A stretch of 64,000 nt of DNA from Pelagicoccus mobilis (GTDB lineage: Bacteria > Verrucomicrobiota > Verrucomicrobiia > Opitutales > Opitutaceae), in the NCBI RefSeq assembly GCF_016595505.1, contig NZ_JAENIL010000022.1, positions 1 to 64,000 on the forward strand. The letters run 5' to 3'. Within the stretch, counting starts at the first letter, position 1. Each line of letters begins with the position of its first letter. Below the pieces are notes generated by a model that was given only the letters and a program-made list of their open reading frames with translations, was not told where the DNA came from and made no database searches. Both the position numbers and the translations under genes were made by a program. Shown here piece after piece: positions 36,737 through 44,396 of this stretch.

Positions 36737-38176
36737 ATGCTACCGATCGTCCTCGTTCACGGATACTCCTCCGAAGGAGCCTCCAACACTGTCGAAGAAA
36801 TCTACGGGACCCTCGGTTCCGACCTGCAAGCCAAACTCGGCGCCCAAGTTCTCGACCTCAACCTCAGCCGCTGGATCTCGCTCAGCGACGGCATCGCCCT
36901 CGACGATGTCAGCTTCGCCATGGAGCGAGCCCTCAAAGCCCACGGCGACCTCCTCGCCAACGGCTTCCACGTCGTAATCCACAGCACCGGCGCCCTCGTA
37001 GTGCGAAATTGGATCAAGCTCTACAGCCCCCGCCCCTGCCCCATCCAAAACCTCGTCCACCTCGCCGGAGCCAATTTCGGCAGCGGCCTCGCCCACATCG
37101 GACGCGGCCAAATGGCACGCTGGGCACGCTTCTTCAAAGGCACCGGACGCGGCGTCAAAATCCTCAACGAACTCGAGTTCGGAGCCAGCAAAACCATCGA
37201 CCTGCACTCCCACTTCACCGAAGCCGGGAACGACATGTACCACGACTACCAAGTCCAGGAATTCTGCCTGATCGGCTCACAAACCCTCTCCGCCATGAGG
37301 CACCTGCCCATCCGCTACGTTAAAGAAGATTCCTCCGACAACACCGTGCGCACCTCCGCCGGCAACTTGAATTTCAACCTCCTCCGCGTCGCCCCCACCG
37401 ACGCCGCCTTCGAGCTCAGTGTCGACGCCCTCCAAACGCTCATAAAGCGACGCCACGAGGAGGAAATCATCGACACCTCCGAAATCTACCAGTTCGACCT
37501 CAGCGACGTCGCCTCCGAACGCCAGCCCGTCCCCTTCGCCATCGCCTACGAAACCGCCCACTTCGGTGACAAGATCGGCATCGTGACAGGCTCCAAGAAC
37601 CGCAGCCAAGTTGTCCCCCTCATCGCGAAGGCCCTCACCACCCCCTACGACACCTCTAAGTACGCAGCCACCGCAGCCACCTTCGAGTCCGCCCGACAAA
37701 AGACCTTCCAACGCGCCGCCCGCCTCCGCTCCAGCGCCCTCGAGTGGAACAAGCAGAGCCAATACGAGGGACACGCCCAGCTCATCTTCCGCCTACGCGA
37801 CCAATTTGGCGCCGCCGTCGAAGACTTCGACATCACCATCCGCTCCACTCCCCCGCGTACGTCCAAAAACAAGCTGGAGCACATGATCGAGGACAAGCAC
37901 CTCAACAAGAAGGACAAAGGCACCATCACCTTCTACCTCCGTACCCAAAGCTTCAACAAACGAAGTAAAAAGTGGGTCGAACTGCTCGACAACGTGCCCA
38001 CCGTGCACCTCGAAATAACCGCCCACGAAGACCACTCCCCAGAGATCGCCTTCGCTCCCCTTTCCATCAAACTCACCCCCACCCAGATCCGAGCCCTCAT
38101 CCAAAGCTTCCGCACCACCATCGTCGACATCACCCTGCTTCGACTCCCAAGCGGGAAAGTATTTGAGCTCTCATAA
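36737..38176 (+). CDS. Alpha/beta hydrolase (lipase/esterase-like) with a C-terminal extension
   Basis: A 479-residue protein whose first 250 residues are an alpha/beta hydrolase: IVLVHGYSS (residues 4-12) supplies the oxyanion region, and VIHSTGALV (nucleophile S83) replaces the usual GxSxG first Gly by His. A possible Asp is in the VKEDSSDNTV region and a His in later helices. There is no signal peptide. The rest (about 250-479), with YETAHFGDKIGIVTGSKN and a helical-beta end, has no recognised domain. Lipid or ester substrate is suggested by the fold only. A 213-base spacer upstream carries no gene, and the downstream spacer has a hairpin. Confidence 0.65.
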   Translation: MLPIVLVHGYSSEGASNTVEEIYGTLGSDLQAKLGAQVLDLNLSRWISLSDGIALDDVSFAMERALKAHGDLLANGFHVVIHSTGALVVRNWIKLYSPRPCPIQNLVHLAGANFGSGLAHIGRGQMARWARFFKGTGRGVKILNELEFGASKTIDLHSHFTEAGNDMYHDYQVQEFCLIGSQTLSAMRHLPIRYVKEDSSDNTVRTSAGNLNFNLLRVAPTDAAFELSVDALQTLIKRRHEEEIIDTSEIYQFDLSDVASERQPVPFAIAYETAHFGDKIGIVTGSKNRSQVVPLIAKALTTPYDTSKYAATAATFESARQKTFQRAARLRSSALEWNKQSQYEGHAQLIFRLRDQFGAAVEDFDITIRSTPPRTSKNKLEHMIEDKHLNKKDKGTITFYLRTQSFNKRSKKWVELLDNVPTVHLEITAHEDHSPEIAFAPLSIKLTPTQIRALIQSFRTTIVDITLLRLPSGKVFELS

Positions 38177-38247
38177 GCAAAAAGAGTACGTATTTTCCGC
38201 AGGTTTGTAGATTCTTGCTGGTAAAAAAATGTTAAAGGAACCATAGT

Positions 38248-38274
38248 CCGAACCATCCGACACTCATGGTTCGG
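38248..38274. terminator. Nine-base-pair hairpin after the hydrolase gene
   Basis: CCGAACCAT (38248-38256) and ATGGTTCGG (38266-38274) are perfect inverted repeats with a nine-base loop, 72 bases past the hydrolase stop. No T-tract follows, so it may be a factor-dependent terminator or leader structure for the following paralogue pair. It is the only structure seen in the spacer. Confidence 0.4.
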
Positions 38275-38357
38275 GCTGCGGCAACGCACCTGCTCACACG
38301 ACAGAGCCGCCAGCCCCTCGCATTCGCCACCTCCAGCTAACACCAACCTAGCCTCCC

Positions 38358-38957
38358 GTGAAGACCTGCCAATCTACACTCAACCGCTACCTCTTCGTCA
38401 GCCTACTCACTCTCCTCACAACCTTCGCCTTCCTCAACGTAGAAGCCCTGCAACCGCTCCGGATAGCCCTCAGCTCCACGCTCGGACTCCCGACAGAGCT
38501 CCTCTGGCTATTGGCGAGCGTCGTGAACGCAGTCGTACTGATCGTCCTCTTCAAGCAGCTCCACCTTCAGCTCACCAAGCCCATCAAGCACATCGCGGAT
38601 CAATGCCTCGAAGGCCAAGTCACCGATCTGCCCGGAAGCAACCCACTGCGCGAAACCCGCATCATCCGCGAATTCATCCGCAAAACCCAGGACCGAGCGG
38701 AACACCGTAGAGAGCAAATCAGCTCGATCGAAGCCGAGCTCGCCGAACTTCGCAAAGAGCGAGCCCGCTCGGGACGGAAACTGGAAGAACTAGAAGACCT
38801 CGTCGCCGCCTACGCCCGGATCCGCTCCGAGCTCACTTACGACAACACCAATCTCCGCCGAGAGCTCAAAGATCTCGGAGCGAAACTCTCAGATCCACAG
38901 CCACAGCCGGTTCAGCAAAACCGCATCCAGCGCTTTCCCTTCGCGAACCGTAGCTGA
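38358..38957 (+). CDS. Membrane coiled-coil protein, paralogue A
   Basis: A 199-residue protein with two N-terminal membrane segments (about 12-30 and 45-68), a HAMP-like segment (QLTKPIKHIADQCLEG) and a long charged coiled coil (about 110-175) ending in a Gln/Pro-rich tail. The start is a GTG. The N-terminal 85 residues align with the next gene (shared LNRxL, SL, LPxxxxW, LLF/VLF and LxxP positions), so the two are tandem duplicates. There is no catalytic domain, so it resembles the sensory and linker half of a histidine kinase or chemoreceptor. Confidence 0.7.
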   Translation: MKTCQSTLNRYLFVSLLTLLTTFAFLNVEALQPLRIALSSTLGLPTELLWLLASVVNAVVLIVLFKQLHLQLTKPIKHIADQCLEGQVTDLPGSNPLRETRIIREFIRKTQDRAEHRREQISSIEAELAELRKERARSGRKLEELEDLVAAYARIRSELTYDNTNLRRELKDLGAKLSDPQPQPVQQNRIQRFPFANRS

Positions 38958-39034
38958 AAACGGTCTTCGAGGAACAATCCTCCTCGAATCGCAGTCTCGT
39001 TAAAACCTTCCGGGTCCCCCGATTCACCTTTACC

Positions 39035-39066
39035 CTAGCTGGCAAAACCTGCCAGTTTCCAGCTAG
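39035..39066 (+). promoter_or_regulatory. Alternative hairpins just upstream of paralogue B
   Basis: CTAGCTGG (39035-39042) pairs with CCAGCTAG (39059-39066), while inside it CTGGCA (39039-39044) pairs with TGCCAG (39050-39055). The two pairings share bases 39039-39042 and cannot coexist. The structure ends 24 bases before the GTG start. It could be a leader element or simply an operator palindrome; no T-tract is seen. Confidence 0.35.
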
Positions 39067-39090
39067 GCAAAAACCGACTGCTCCCCGACC

Positions 39091-39939
39091 GTGAAAGATT
39101 CGAAGACTATCCTAAATCGCCACCTCTGGCTCAGCCTCTCCCTGCAGGTTCTGATCATCATCCTGATCGCCCTGCCTCCCCTGGAGCCCTACCGAACCAA
39201 GATCTCGGAAGTCACCAACCTGCCAAGCAGCGCCTTCTGGATCCCCCTCCTCGCCCTGCTGCTCGGAGCCAACATCCTCCTCTTCAGACACCTAAGCAGC
39301 CACTTGGTCCTCCCATTCCAAGACCTCTTCAAGCAAACGAAACTAGGCAGCTCCTCCATCGCCTTCAAAAAGAAGAGCATGAACACCGAGGAGGACCACC
39401 TGAAGCACTTCATCGAGTCCCAAACCCTCCGCTCCTCCGAACTCGAGCAGGAAGTTGCCCGCATGGAGTCGGAGGTCGATCGCATCAACGAGCTTGCCAA
39501 AATCTCGCCCGAAGAAATCGACTCCCTCCAAACCAAACTCAGAGCCGCCGCCATCGAAAAAGACGAGTTCGCCACCAAGCTAGTGGCCGAACAAACCAAC
39601 GCCGCTAAGCTCGAAAAGGAAATCCTCTCCCTGCGCCGAGATCTCAAACGCACCAACCGCGAACTGGAATCCCTGCAAAACGAGGAATCCAGCCGCTCCT
39701 TCGAAGCGCAAGTCCCCGCCGCTTCCCCACTTTCCTCCATTCTCGTCGAAAAGCTCAAAACCCCGCTCAGCCTGATCAACAACCTCGCTTGGCGCCTCGC
39801 CAAATCCTGGGCCGACACCCCGCCCGCCAAAATCCGAGAAGGCCTGCAAGAAATCACCCGCCACTCGGAAGAGCAACTCGAGCTGCTCAAGCGCTACGAA
39901 AGCGAGACACGAGGCTCCGAAGAAAGAGACGCTCTCTAG
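39091..39939 (+). CDS. Membrane coiled-coil protein with a pseudo-DHp domain, paralogue B
   Basis: A 282-residue protein, GTG start, with two membrane segments (about 12-30 and 46-66), a linker, a long coiled coil (about 110-200) and a C-terminal helical region at 212-270. That region has the histidine-kinase DHp pattern LSSILVEKLKTPLSLINN but with Glu220 where the phosphorylated His should be. It ends after the second DHp helix; there is no ATPase domain. Such a domain could dimerise with a real kinase without being phosphorylated. Together with paralogue A and the nearby hybrid kinase it may be part of a signalling complex, but only sequence style supports that. Confidence 0.7.
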   Translation: MKDSKTILNRHLWLSLSLQVLIIILIALPPLEPYRTKISEVTNLPSSAFWIPLLALLLGANILLFRHLSSHLVLPFQDLFKQTKLGSSSIAFKKKSMNTEEDHLKHFIESQTLRSSELEQEVARMESEVDRINELAKISPEEIDSLQTKLRAAAIEKDEFATKLVAEQTNAAKLEKEILSLRRDLKRTNRELESLQNEESSRSFEAQVPAASPLSSILVEKLKTPLSLINNLAWRLAKSWADTPPAKIREGLQEITRHSEEQLELLKRYESETRGSEERDAL

Positions 39940-39983
39940 CGCTTGCCAAAAAAGCCCACCGCCCTACCGTGCGTCGCTCACCT

Positions 39984-40847
39984 ATGAGCGACACCACTTT
40001 CACCACCCTCCTCACCCACCCTGGCTCCGCCCACAAGGACGATCTGCTCGCTTGCTGCCTGCTACTCGCCCTACATCCCGTCGCCATCGAGCGACGCGAG
40101 CCCACCGAGGAAGATCTCGCCAACCCCCAAGTCGCCGTCATCGACGTAGGCGACCGACACGAACCAGAGCTCGGCAACTTCGATCATCACCAGTTCCCTC
40201 GCGACACCCCGCCCACCTGCGCCCTTTCCCTCGTCCTCAAACACCTCGGACTCTACCAAGACGCCAAAGCCTTCTGCGAATGGCTCGAACCCGCCGAATG
40301 GTTCGATTGCCGCGGCCCCAACCACACCGCCAAATGGCTCGGCGTCGAACGCGACATTATCGGCAAGCTCAACTCCCCCATCGACGTAAGCCTGCTCTGC
40401 CGGTTCGCCGCAGGCTCGCTCCATCAACCCGGCGAGCCCATTTGGGAGATGATGAGACTCGTCGGCCAAGACCTGATCGATTACCTCACCACCACCCGCG
40501 CCCGCATCGATTTCGTAGCCGAGCACAGCCAGCTCTGGGAAATCGGAGAACACGCCTTCCTCTTCCTCCCTCGAATCGAGACAAACCTCGACGACCCCTC
40601 CGCCGGCATCGGGCACTACCTCCGCGAGAAAGGCATCGACGAGCAAGTCGCCGGCACCATCTACCCGGATCGCCGCAACACCGGATACGGGCTCTCCCGC
40701 TACAACGACCACCCGGAAATCGACTTCACCCAGATCGAAAACGAGCCAGACGTGCATTTCGCCCACAAAAGTGGCTTCGTAGCCAAGAGCACCGCTACCG
40801 ATCAAGATCGACTTAAGCAGCTCGCTGCCAAGGGCATAAAGAGCTAG
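39984..40847 (+). CDS. MYG1/UPF0160-family DHH-type hydrolase
   Basis: A 287-residue protein of the MYG1 family (DHH-like nuclease fold). The family marks are THPGSAHKDDLLACCLLL at the N-terminus, AVIDVGDRHEPELGNFDHHQFP with an Asp-His-His triad, and a C-terminal beta-region with HAFLFLPRIE. MYG1 proteins are conserved from bacteria to humans and described as 3'-5' exonucleases; bacterial members are little studied. A longer frame upstream to 39789 overlaps paralogue B out of frame and is discarded; the ATG at 39984 opens exactly at the family start. Substrate cannot be told from sequence. Confidence 0.82.
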   Translation: MSDTTFTTLLTHPGSAHKDDLLACCLLLALHPVAIERREPTEEDLANPQVAVIDVGDRHEPELGNFDHHQFPRDTPPTCALSLVLKHLGLYQDAKAFCEWLEPAEWFDCRGPNHTAKWLGVERDIIGKLNSPIDVSLLCRFAAGSLHQPGEPIWEMMRLVGQDLIDYLTTTRARIDFVAEHSQLWEIGEHAFLFLPRIETNLDDPSAGIGHYLREKGIDEQVAGTIYPDRRNTGYGLSRYNDHPEIDFTQIENEPDVHFAHKSGFVAKSTATDQDRLKQLAAKGIKS

Positions 40848-40917
40848 CCCAAAGCCGCTTCAAAAGAAATTCGGAAAAAAGCGAAATAATACTGAACATT
40901 TTCTTCGCTCACTCGTC

Positions 40918-41014
40918 TTTCTTTGCATGACGACGCTTAGCGACGTCACCCAATTGGGGTAACAAAGAAAATGATGGCGGATCGCTTAGGGGTAGGTGAT
41001 CCGCCTTTTCTTTG
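40918..41014 (+). ncRNA. Candidate structured small RNA or leader with terminator
   Basis: Stem 1, TTTCTTTG (40918-40925) with CAAAGAAA (40963-40970), encloses a hairpin GACG-A-CGC/GCG-A-CGTC (40929-40947, one A.A mismatch) and a short CCC-AATT-GGG hairpin (40949-40958). Just downstream is an intrinsic terminator. The tail TTTTCTTTG (41006-41014) can pair with the same CAAAGAAAA, so the first and second stems are mutually exclusive. No plus-strand gene follows, which favours an independent small RNA over a riboswitch. It matches no family I recognise, and transcription is not demonstrated. Confidence 0.4.
40976..41013 (+). terminator. Intrinsic terminator
   Basis: GGCGGATC (40976-40983) and GATCCGCC (40998-41005) form a perfect eight-base-pair stem with a 14-base loop, followed by TTTTCTTT. 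This is a good rho-independent terminator for plus-strand transcripts (the MYG1 gene or the candidate small RNA). On the minus strand it also lies 20 bases past the stop of the permease gene. Confidence 0.75.
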
Positions 41015-41024
41015 CCCAAACAGC

Positions 41025-43379
41025 TCACTCCCGCATCAAAATGGCCAATCGCGGACGTAAGGTTGGAGCAGTGGCCAGCAGCAGGACCACCGCAAACGCC
41101 ACCAACAGACAGAGCGTCAACACAGCCGCAGTGGCAACCGGCAGCTGAATATCGAAAAGCTTAGCCCGAAACACCCGCTCACACGCAAAGAACCCCAACA
41201 CTCCAAGCCCAAAGCCAACCAACGCGATCTTCAACCCCCGCAAAGTCTCCATTCTAAAAAGACCTCGAGCATCCAATCCCAAAGCATTGCGGATCGCGAA
41301 CTCTCGCTCCCTCAAAGCAACGATATAACTCTGGTATCCAAAAAGCCCGCACAAGGACAAAACGAGACCGATTAAGCTCAACGACAGCAAAATCATAAAC
41401 CCAAGCCTAGGCGAAGCGAGGGCTTCCTCCCAGATCGAGTCAATTGTCTCGACTCCCACCACGATCAGATCCGGATCTACCTGTTTGATCTTTTCGACAA
41501 TAAGTTCGGCATGCCCCGCCAACAGGGATCTATCCTCCAGCAAGACATGCAACTGAAGCCTATCCTGATAAGCGGGGATGTAGATGTTTGGCACAACACG
41601 CCCATCCACCGAAACCGGCTGATCCTCTACGATTGCAATCACCTCGCCATACCCCACGCCATCCCAAGGAGCGACGCGTCGCCCGAGTGCCTGCTCTCCC
41701 GGGAACTCTCGTTCCGCATAAGCCCGATTTATGATGTAGTTAAGCGGTGGATATCGAGTGGCGTCATCTGGCACAAAGTCCCGCCCTTCCAGAACTTCAA
41801 GCCCAAGAGTCTCAAAGTATCCCGGAACCACTGAACAAAACGAGATCCAATCAGGTTCACTCTCAAGCGGTCGTCCCTCAACGAGCGCTCGCGTCCAGCC
41901 ACCAGATTTCAAAGGCAACACCGAAGAGGCCGACACAGACTCGATTCCTCCGAGTTCTCTAAGCCCTCCCTCGATCTGCCCTAAGCGCCGCTGCACATCA
42001 AAGTAGTTCGCCGCTTGCACTCCGCTCAAAGCGATATCCACGTGCAGCAAGCGATCCTCGTTCGGCCCGGACACCACGCTCCCTTGCCTGCTCATCGACT
42101 TCAGGAACGCTCCACATCCCAGAATACAGATCGTTACCAAAGCGACTTGAAAAACCACCCCCGACAGGGACAGCCAATTCTTCATCGAAAAGCGCGAACC
42201 AGCCGCTCGGTCTCGAGACAATAGATTGTCACCACGAAACCAATACATCAGAAATGGGAATCCCGTGTGCAACAAAACGAGAAACGCAACCATTCCACCT
42301 AGTAACGCGAGTGGGACCGGGTCAACCAACCGCTCCAAGGAAATCGCTCCATAGCTCGCCCCCCACATCCCATTATAGAGTTGAACGATCGCGATCGAAC
42401 ATCCTGCAACACCAACCAAGGCGATCGCTACAGTGGCCGCGAAGCCCTTCAAAAACCGCACCAGCACATGCTTCGGACGAGCTCCAAGCGCTGCCATCAC
42501 TTTCAAGTCAGCAGAAATCGCGACGCTTCGAGTTACCAGCATCAAAACCTGATTAACCGTTCCTAAAACGAACAGAAATCCAGTCACCACGAACAAGGCC
42601 ACAAACAAGCGATACATGTTCGGGCGAAGCTTGATGCGAAATTCGGTTTCGCTCAGCACATCCGCCGTATACGAAAAGCCCAAACGTTGTTCGATATCCG
42701 AAAGTGCCGCGTCAAGTTGCAGCTCCGCCACCGCTCTGCGGTCCGGGTTGAGCCGAGCCAAAATCTGATACTCCTGATAATCCTCCACCTCGTATTGCCA
42801 GGCCATGGGATTCTGTTTTAGCGGCGCCCAAATCTCCACCTCCTCCATCGAATCAAGATGGGGAAAAGCGTTTTCCACGACGCCCACAATCTCAAAGGCC
42901 TGCCCCTTGATGAATAGCTGCACACCGCTCTGAAATCCCGAACCTTTGCCAAGCGATTCCCACAAAGTCGCGTTCACTACCGCCACTTTGTTCGCCCCCG
43001 CATCATCATCCTCCAACCGCAAGAAACGTCCCGCCCTAAGGTCGACGCGACCAATCACCTCGGTAAAGCTTCCGCTCGTCCAGCTCACATCCGTCCATAA
43101 AGGCTGATTGTTGGAATAGGCCGCGATTCCCCGCTCGATCATATTCGCGCTCAGCGAATCGTAAGCATCGGTAGACTCAACCACATCCCTGTAATCCGCA
43201 TATGCCAGGTTACCCCAAGTTCCCAGCGAGCTCGCCACCCGGTGCAAAGTCGCCGGTTCCTCCACCTTCAAATCGCCATAGAAGAATCGATGCAAAAAGG
43301 CGACCATCACCAAATTGCAAGTGAGCGTGGAAACGATCAGCAGAAAGATAATCGTGCGATACAGAAAACGGTTTTTCAT
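41025..43379 (-). CDS. MacB-like/ADOP-type ABC transporter permease
   Basis: A 784-residue membrane protein with the ADOP layout: an N-terminal helix, a MacB periplasmic core domain (about 40-240, with GSFTEVIGRVDLRAGRFL), an FtsX-like permease block (VLMLVTRSVAISADLKVMAALGARPKHVLVRFL), a second periplasmic core, and a second FtsX block ending in a membrane helix. ADOP proteins are large permeases, usually paired with an ATPase. No ABC ATPase gene lies in the window next to it, so the partner must be elsewhere. The N-terminus is short compared with many ADOP proteins, which begin with a helical domain. Substrate unknown. Confidence 0.8.
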   Translation of the reverse strand: MKNRFLYRTIIFLLIVSTLTCNLVMVAFLHRFFYGDLKVEEPATLHRVASSLGTWGNLAYADYRDVVESTDAYDSLSANMIERGIAAYSNNQPLWTDVSWTSGSFTEVIGRVDLRAGRFLRLEDDDAGANKVAVVNATLWESLGKGSGFQSGVQLFIKGQAFEIVGVVENAFPHLDSMEEVEIWAPLKQNPMAWQYEVEDYQEYQILARLNPDRRAVAELQLDAALSDIEQRLGFSYTADVLSETEFRIKLRPNMYRLFVALFVVTGFLFVLGTVNQVLMLVTRSVAISADLKVMAALGARPKHVLVRFLKGFAATVAIALVGVAGCSIAIVQLYNGMWGASYGAISLERLVDPVPLALLGGMVAFLVLLHTGFPFLMYWFRGDNLLSRDRAAGSRFSMKNWLSLSGVVFQVALVTICILGCGAFLKSMSRQGSVVSGPNEDRLLHVDIALSGVQAANYFDVQRRLGQIEGGLRELGGIESVSASSVLPLKSGGWTRALVEGRPLESEPDWISFCSVVPGYFETLGLEVLEGRDFVPDDATRYPPLNYIINRAYAEREFPGEQALGRRVAPWDGVGYGEVIAIVEDQPVSVDGRVVPNIYIPAYQDRLQLHVLLEDRSLLAGHAELIVEKIKQVDPDLIVVGVETIDSIWEEALASPRLGFMILLSLSLIGLVLSLCGLFGYQSYIVALREREFAIRNALGLDARGLFRMETLRGLKIALVGFGLGVLGFFACERVFRAKLFDIQLPVATAAVLTLCLLVAFAVVLLLATAPTLRPRLAILMRE

Positions 43380-43497
43380 CTAGTTGCTCAGTCGGGGACC
43401 TTAGCAACTAAAAGAAAGTGCGGCCCCAATCAAGCGAAGCTCTCCACGGATGTAACTCTTCCGTACTAGTAATAGAACTACAAGAGCTCAGCATACT

Positions 43498-43523
43498 AAA
43501 AAGCCCGCTCTTTCCGAACGGGC
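43498..43523 (-). terminator. Intrinsic terminator of the methionine aminopeptidase gene
   Basis: On the minus strand GCCCGTTC pairs with GAGCGGGC around GGAAA (one G.T wobble), followed by TTTTTAG. It starts 13 bases past the stop of the Map gene and is the likely end of its transcript. Confidence 0.75.
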
Positions 43524-43535
43524 CTCTACTAAAAT

Positions 43536-44321
43536 CTAAACGAGAGCTGGAGCAGTCTTTCCTTCCGGAACGGTCAAGATCTCGGGGCCATCCACGCCCA
43601 CCAGAACCGTGTGCTCGAAGTGAGCGCTTGGGCTGCCATCCGCGCTAAGCGCCGTCCAACCATCGTCGCCCATCGCGATCTTGTAGCTTCCCATGTTCAC
43701 CATGGGCTCGATGCAGAGAACCATGCCCTTCTTCAGGCGTTGATAGTCGCCCGGGCGACCGAAATTCGGAATCTGCGGCTCTTCGTGAAGGCTCTTGCCC
43801 ACACCGTGCCCCACGAAGTCGCGGATCACACCAAAACCAGCTCGCTCTACCTTCTTTTGCACCGCGCTGGAAATCTTACCGACCTTGTTACCCGCTACCG
43901 CATTCCTGATGCCATCGTACATCGACTCTTCGGTCACATCGAGCAAACGCTGCAACTGAGAATCGACACGACCCACCGGAATCGTACGGCAGTTGTCGCC
44001 GATATAGCCATTGTAGCGGGTGCAAACATCCACGCTGATGATGTCACCTTCCTGAAGCACTCGCTCGAGGGTTCCAATGCCGTGGACCACCTCGTCATTC
44101 ACGGAAAGGCATGTCCAAGAGGGAAATACGCGCGAACCGACTTGGTACTTGTAGCAAGCGCTCTCGCACCCGATCTCTTCCATAAATCGGCGACCGGCCT
44201 GGTCGAGATCGTACGTGTTCATGCCCGGCACGACCAAGGCACACATGCGGTCCAACACAGTGGCTGCGGCCTGTGCTGCTTCTTTGATTGCGGTGTATTG
44301 CTCTTCGTTTCGTACGATCAT
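43536..44321 (-). CDS. map: Type I methionine aminopeptidase
   Basis: A 261-residue cytosolic enzyme that removes the initiator Met from new proteins. The metal-site sequence is complete: the first Asp pair in SVDVCTRYNGYIGDNCRT, the His region in FVGHGVGKSLHEEPQIPNFG, Glu in VLCIEPMVNMG, and the last Glu in AHFEHTVLV. Length is standard for the short type I form. It stands alone, and a good intrinsic terminator follows. The 75-base gap to rmuC shows no obvious signal. Confidence 0.95.
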   Translation of the reverse strand: MIVRNEEQYTAIKEAAQAAATVLDRMCALVVPGMNTYDLDQAGRRFMEEIGCESACYKYQVGSRVFPSWTCLSVNDEVVHGIGTLERVLQEGDIISVDVCTRYNGYIGDNCRTIPVGRVDSQLQRLLDVTEESMYDGIRNAVAGNKVGKISSAVQKKVERAGFGVIRDFVGHGVGKSLHEEPQIPNFGRPGDYQRLKKGMVLCIEPMVNMGSYKIAMGDDGWTALSADGSPSAHFEHTVLVGVDGPEILTVPEGKTAPALV

Positions 44322-44396
44322 GGGCTTCGATTTAGTCCGTTGTTCTCCAATAGATAATCGGTTTCAAGCGCAAAACCTAAGACCAGGGCTTGATCT

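Noticed and set aside
37009-37323. Pro/Arg-rich frame inside the hydrolase gene
   Set aside because: Composition is typical of an out-of-frame shadow in GC-rich DNA.
39789-39983. Upstream extension of the MYG1-type gene
   Set aside because: It is out of frame over paralogue B and Arg/Pro-rich; the family begins at 39984.
40052-40816. 254-residue Arg-rich frame inside the MYG1-type gene
   Set aside because: Overlaps a well supported gene on the same strand and has no domain.
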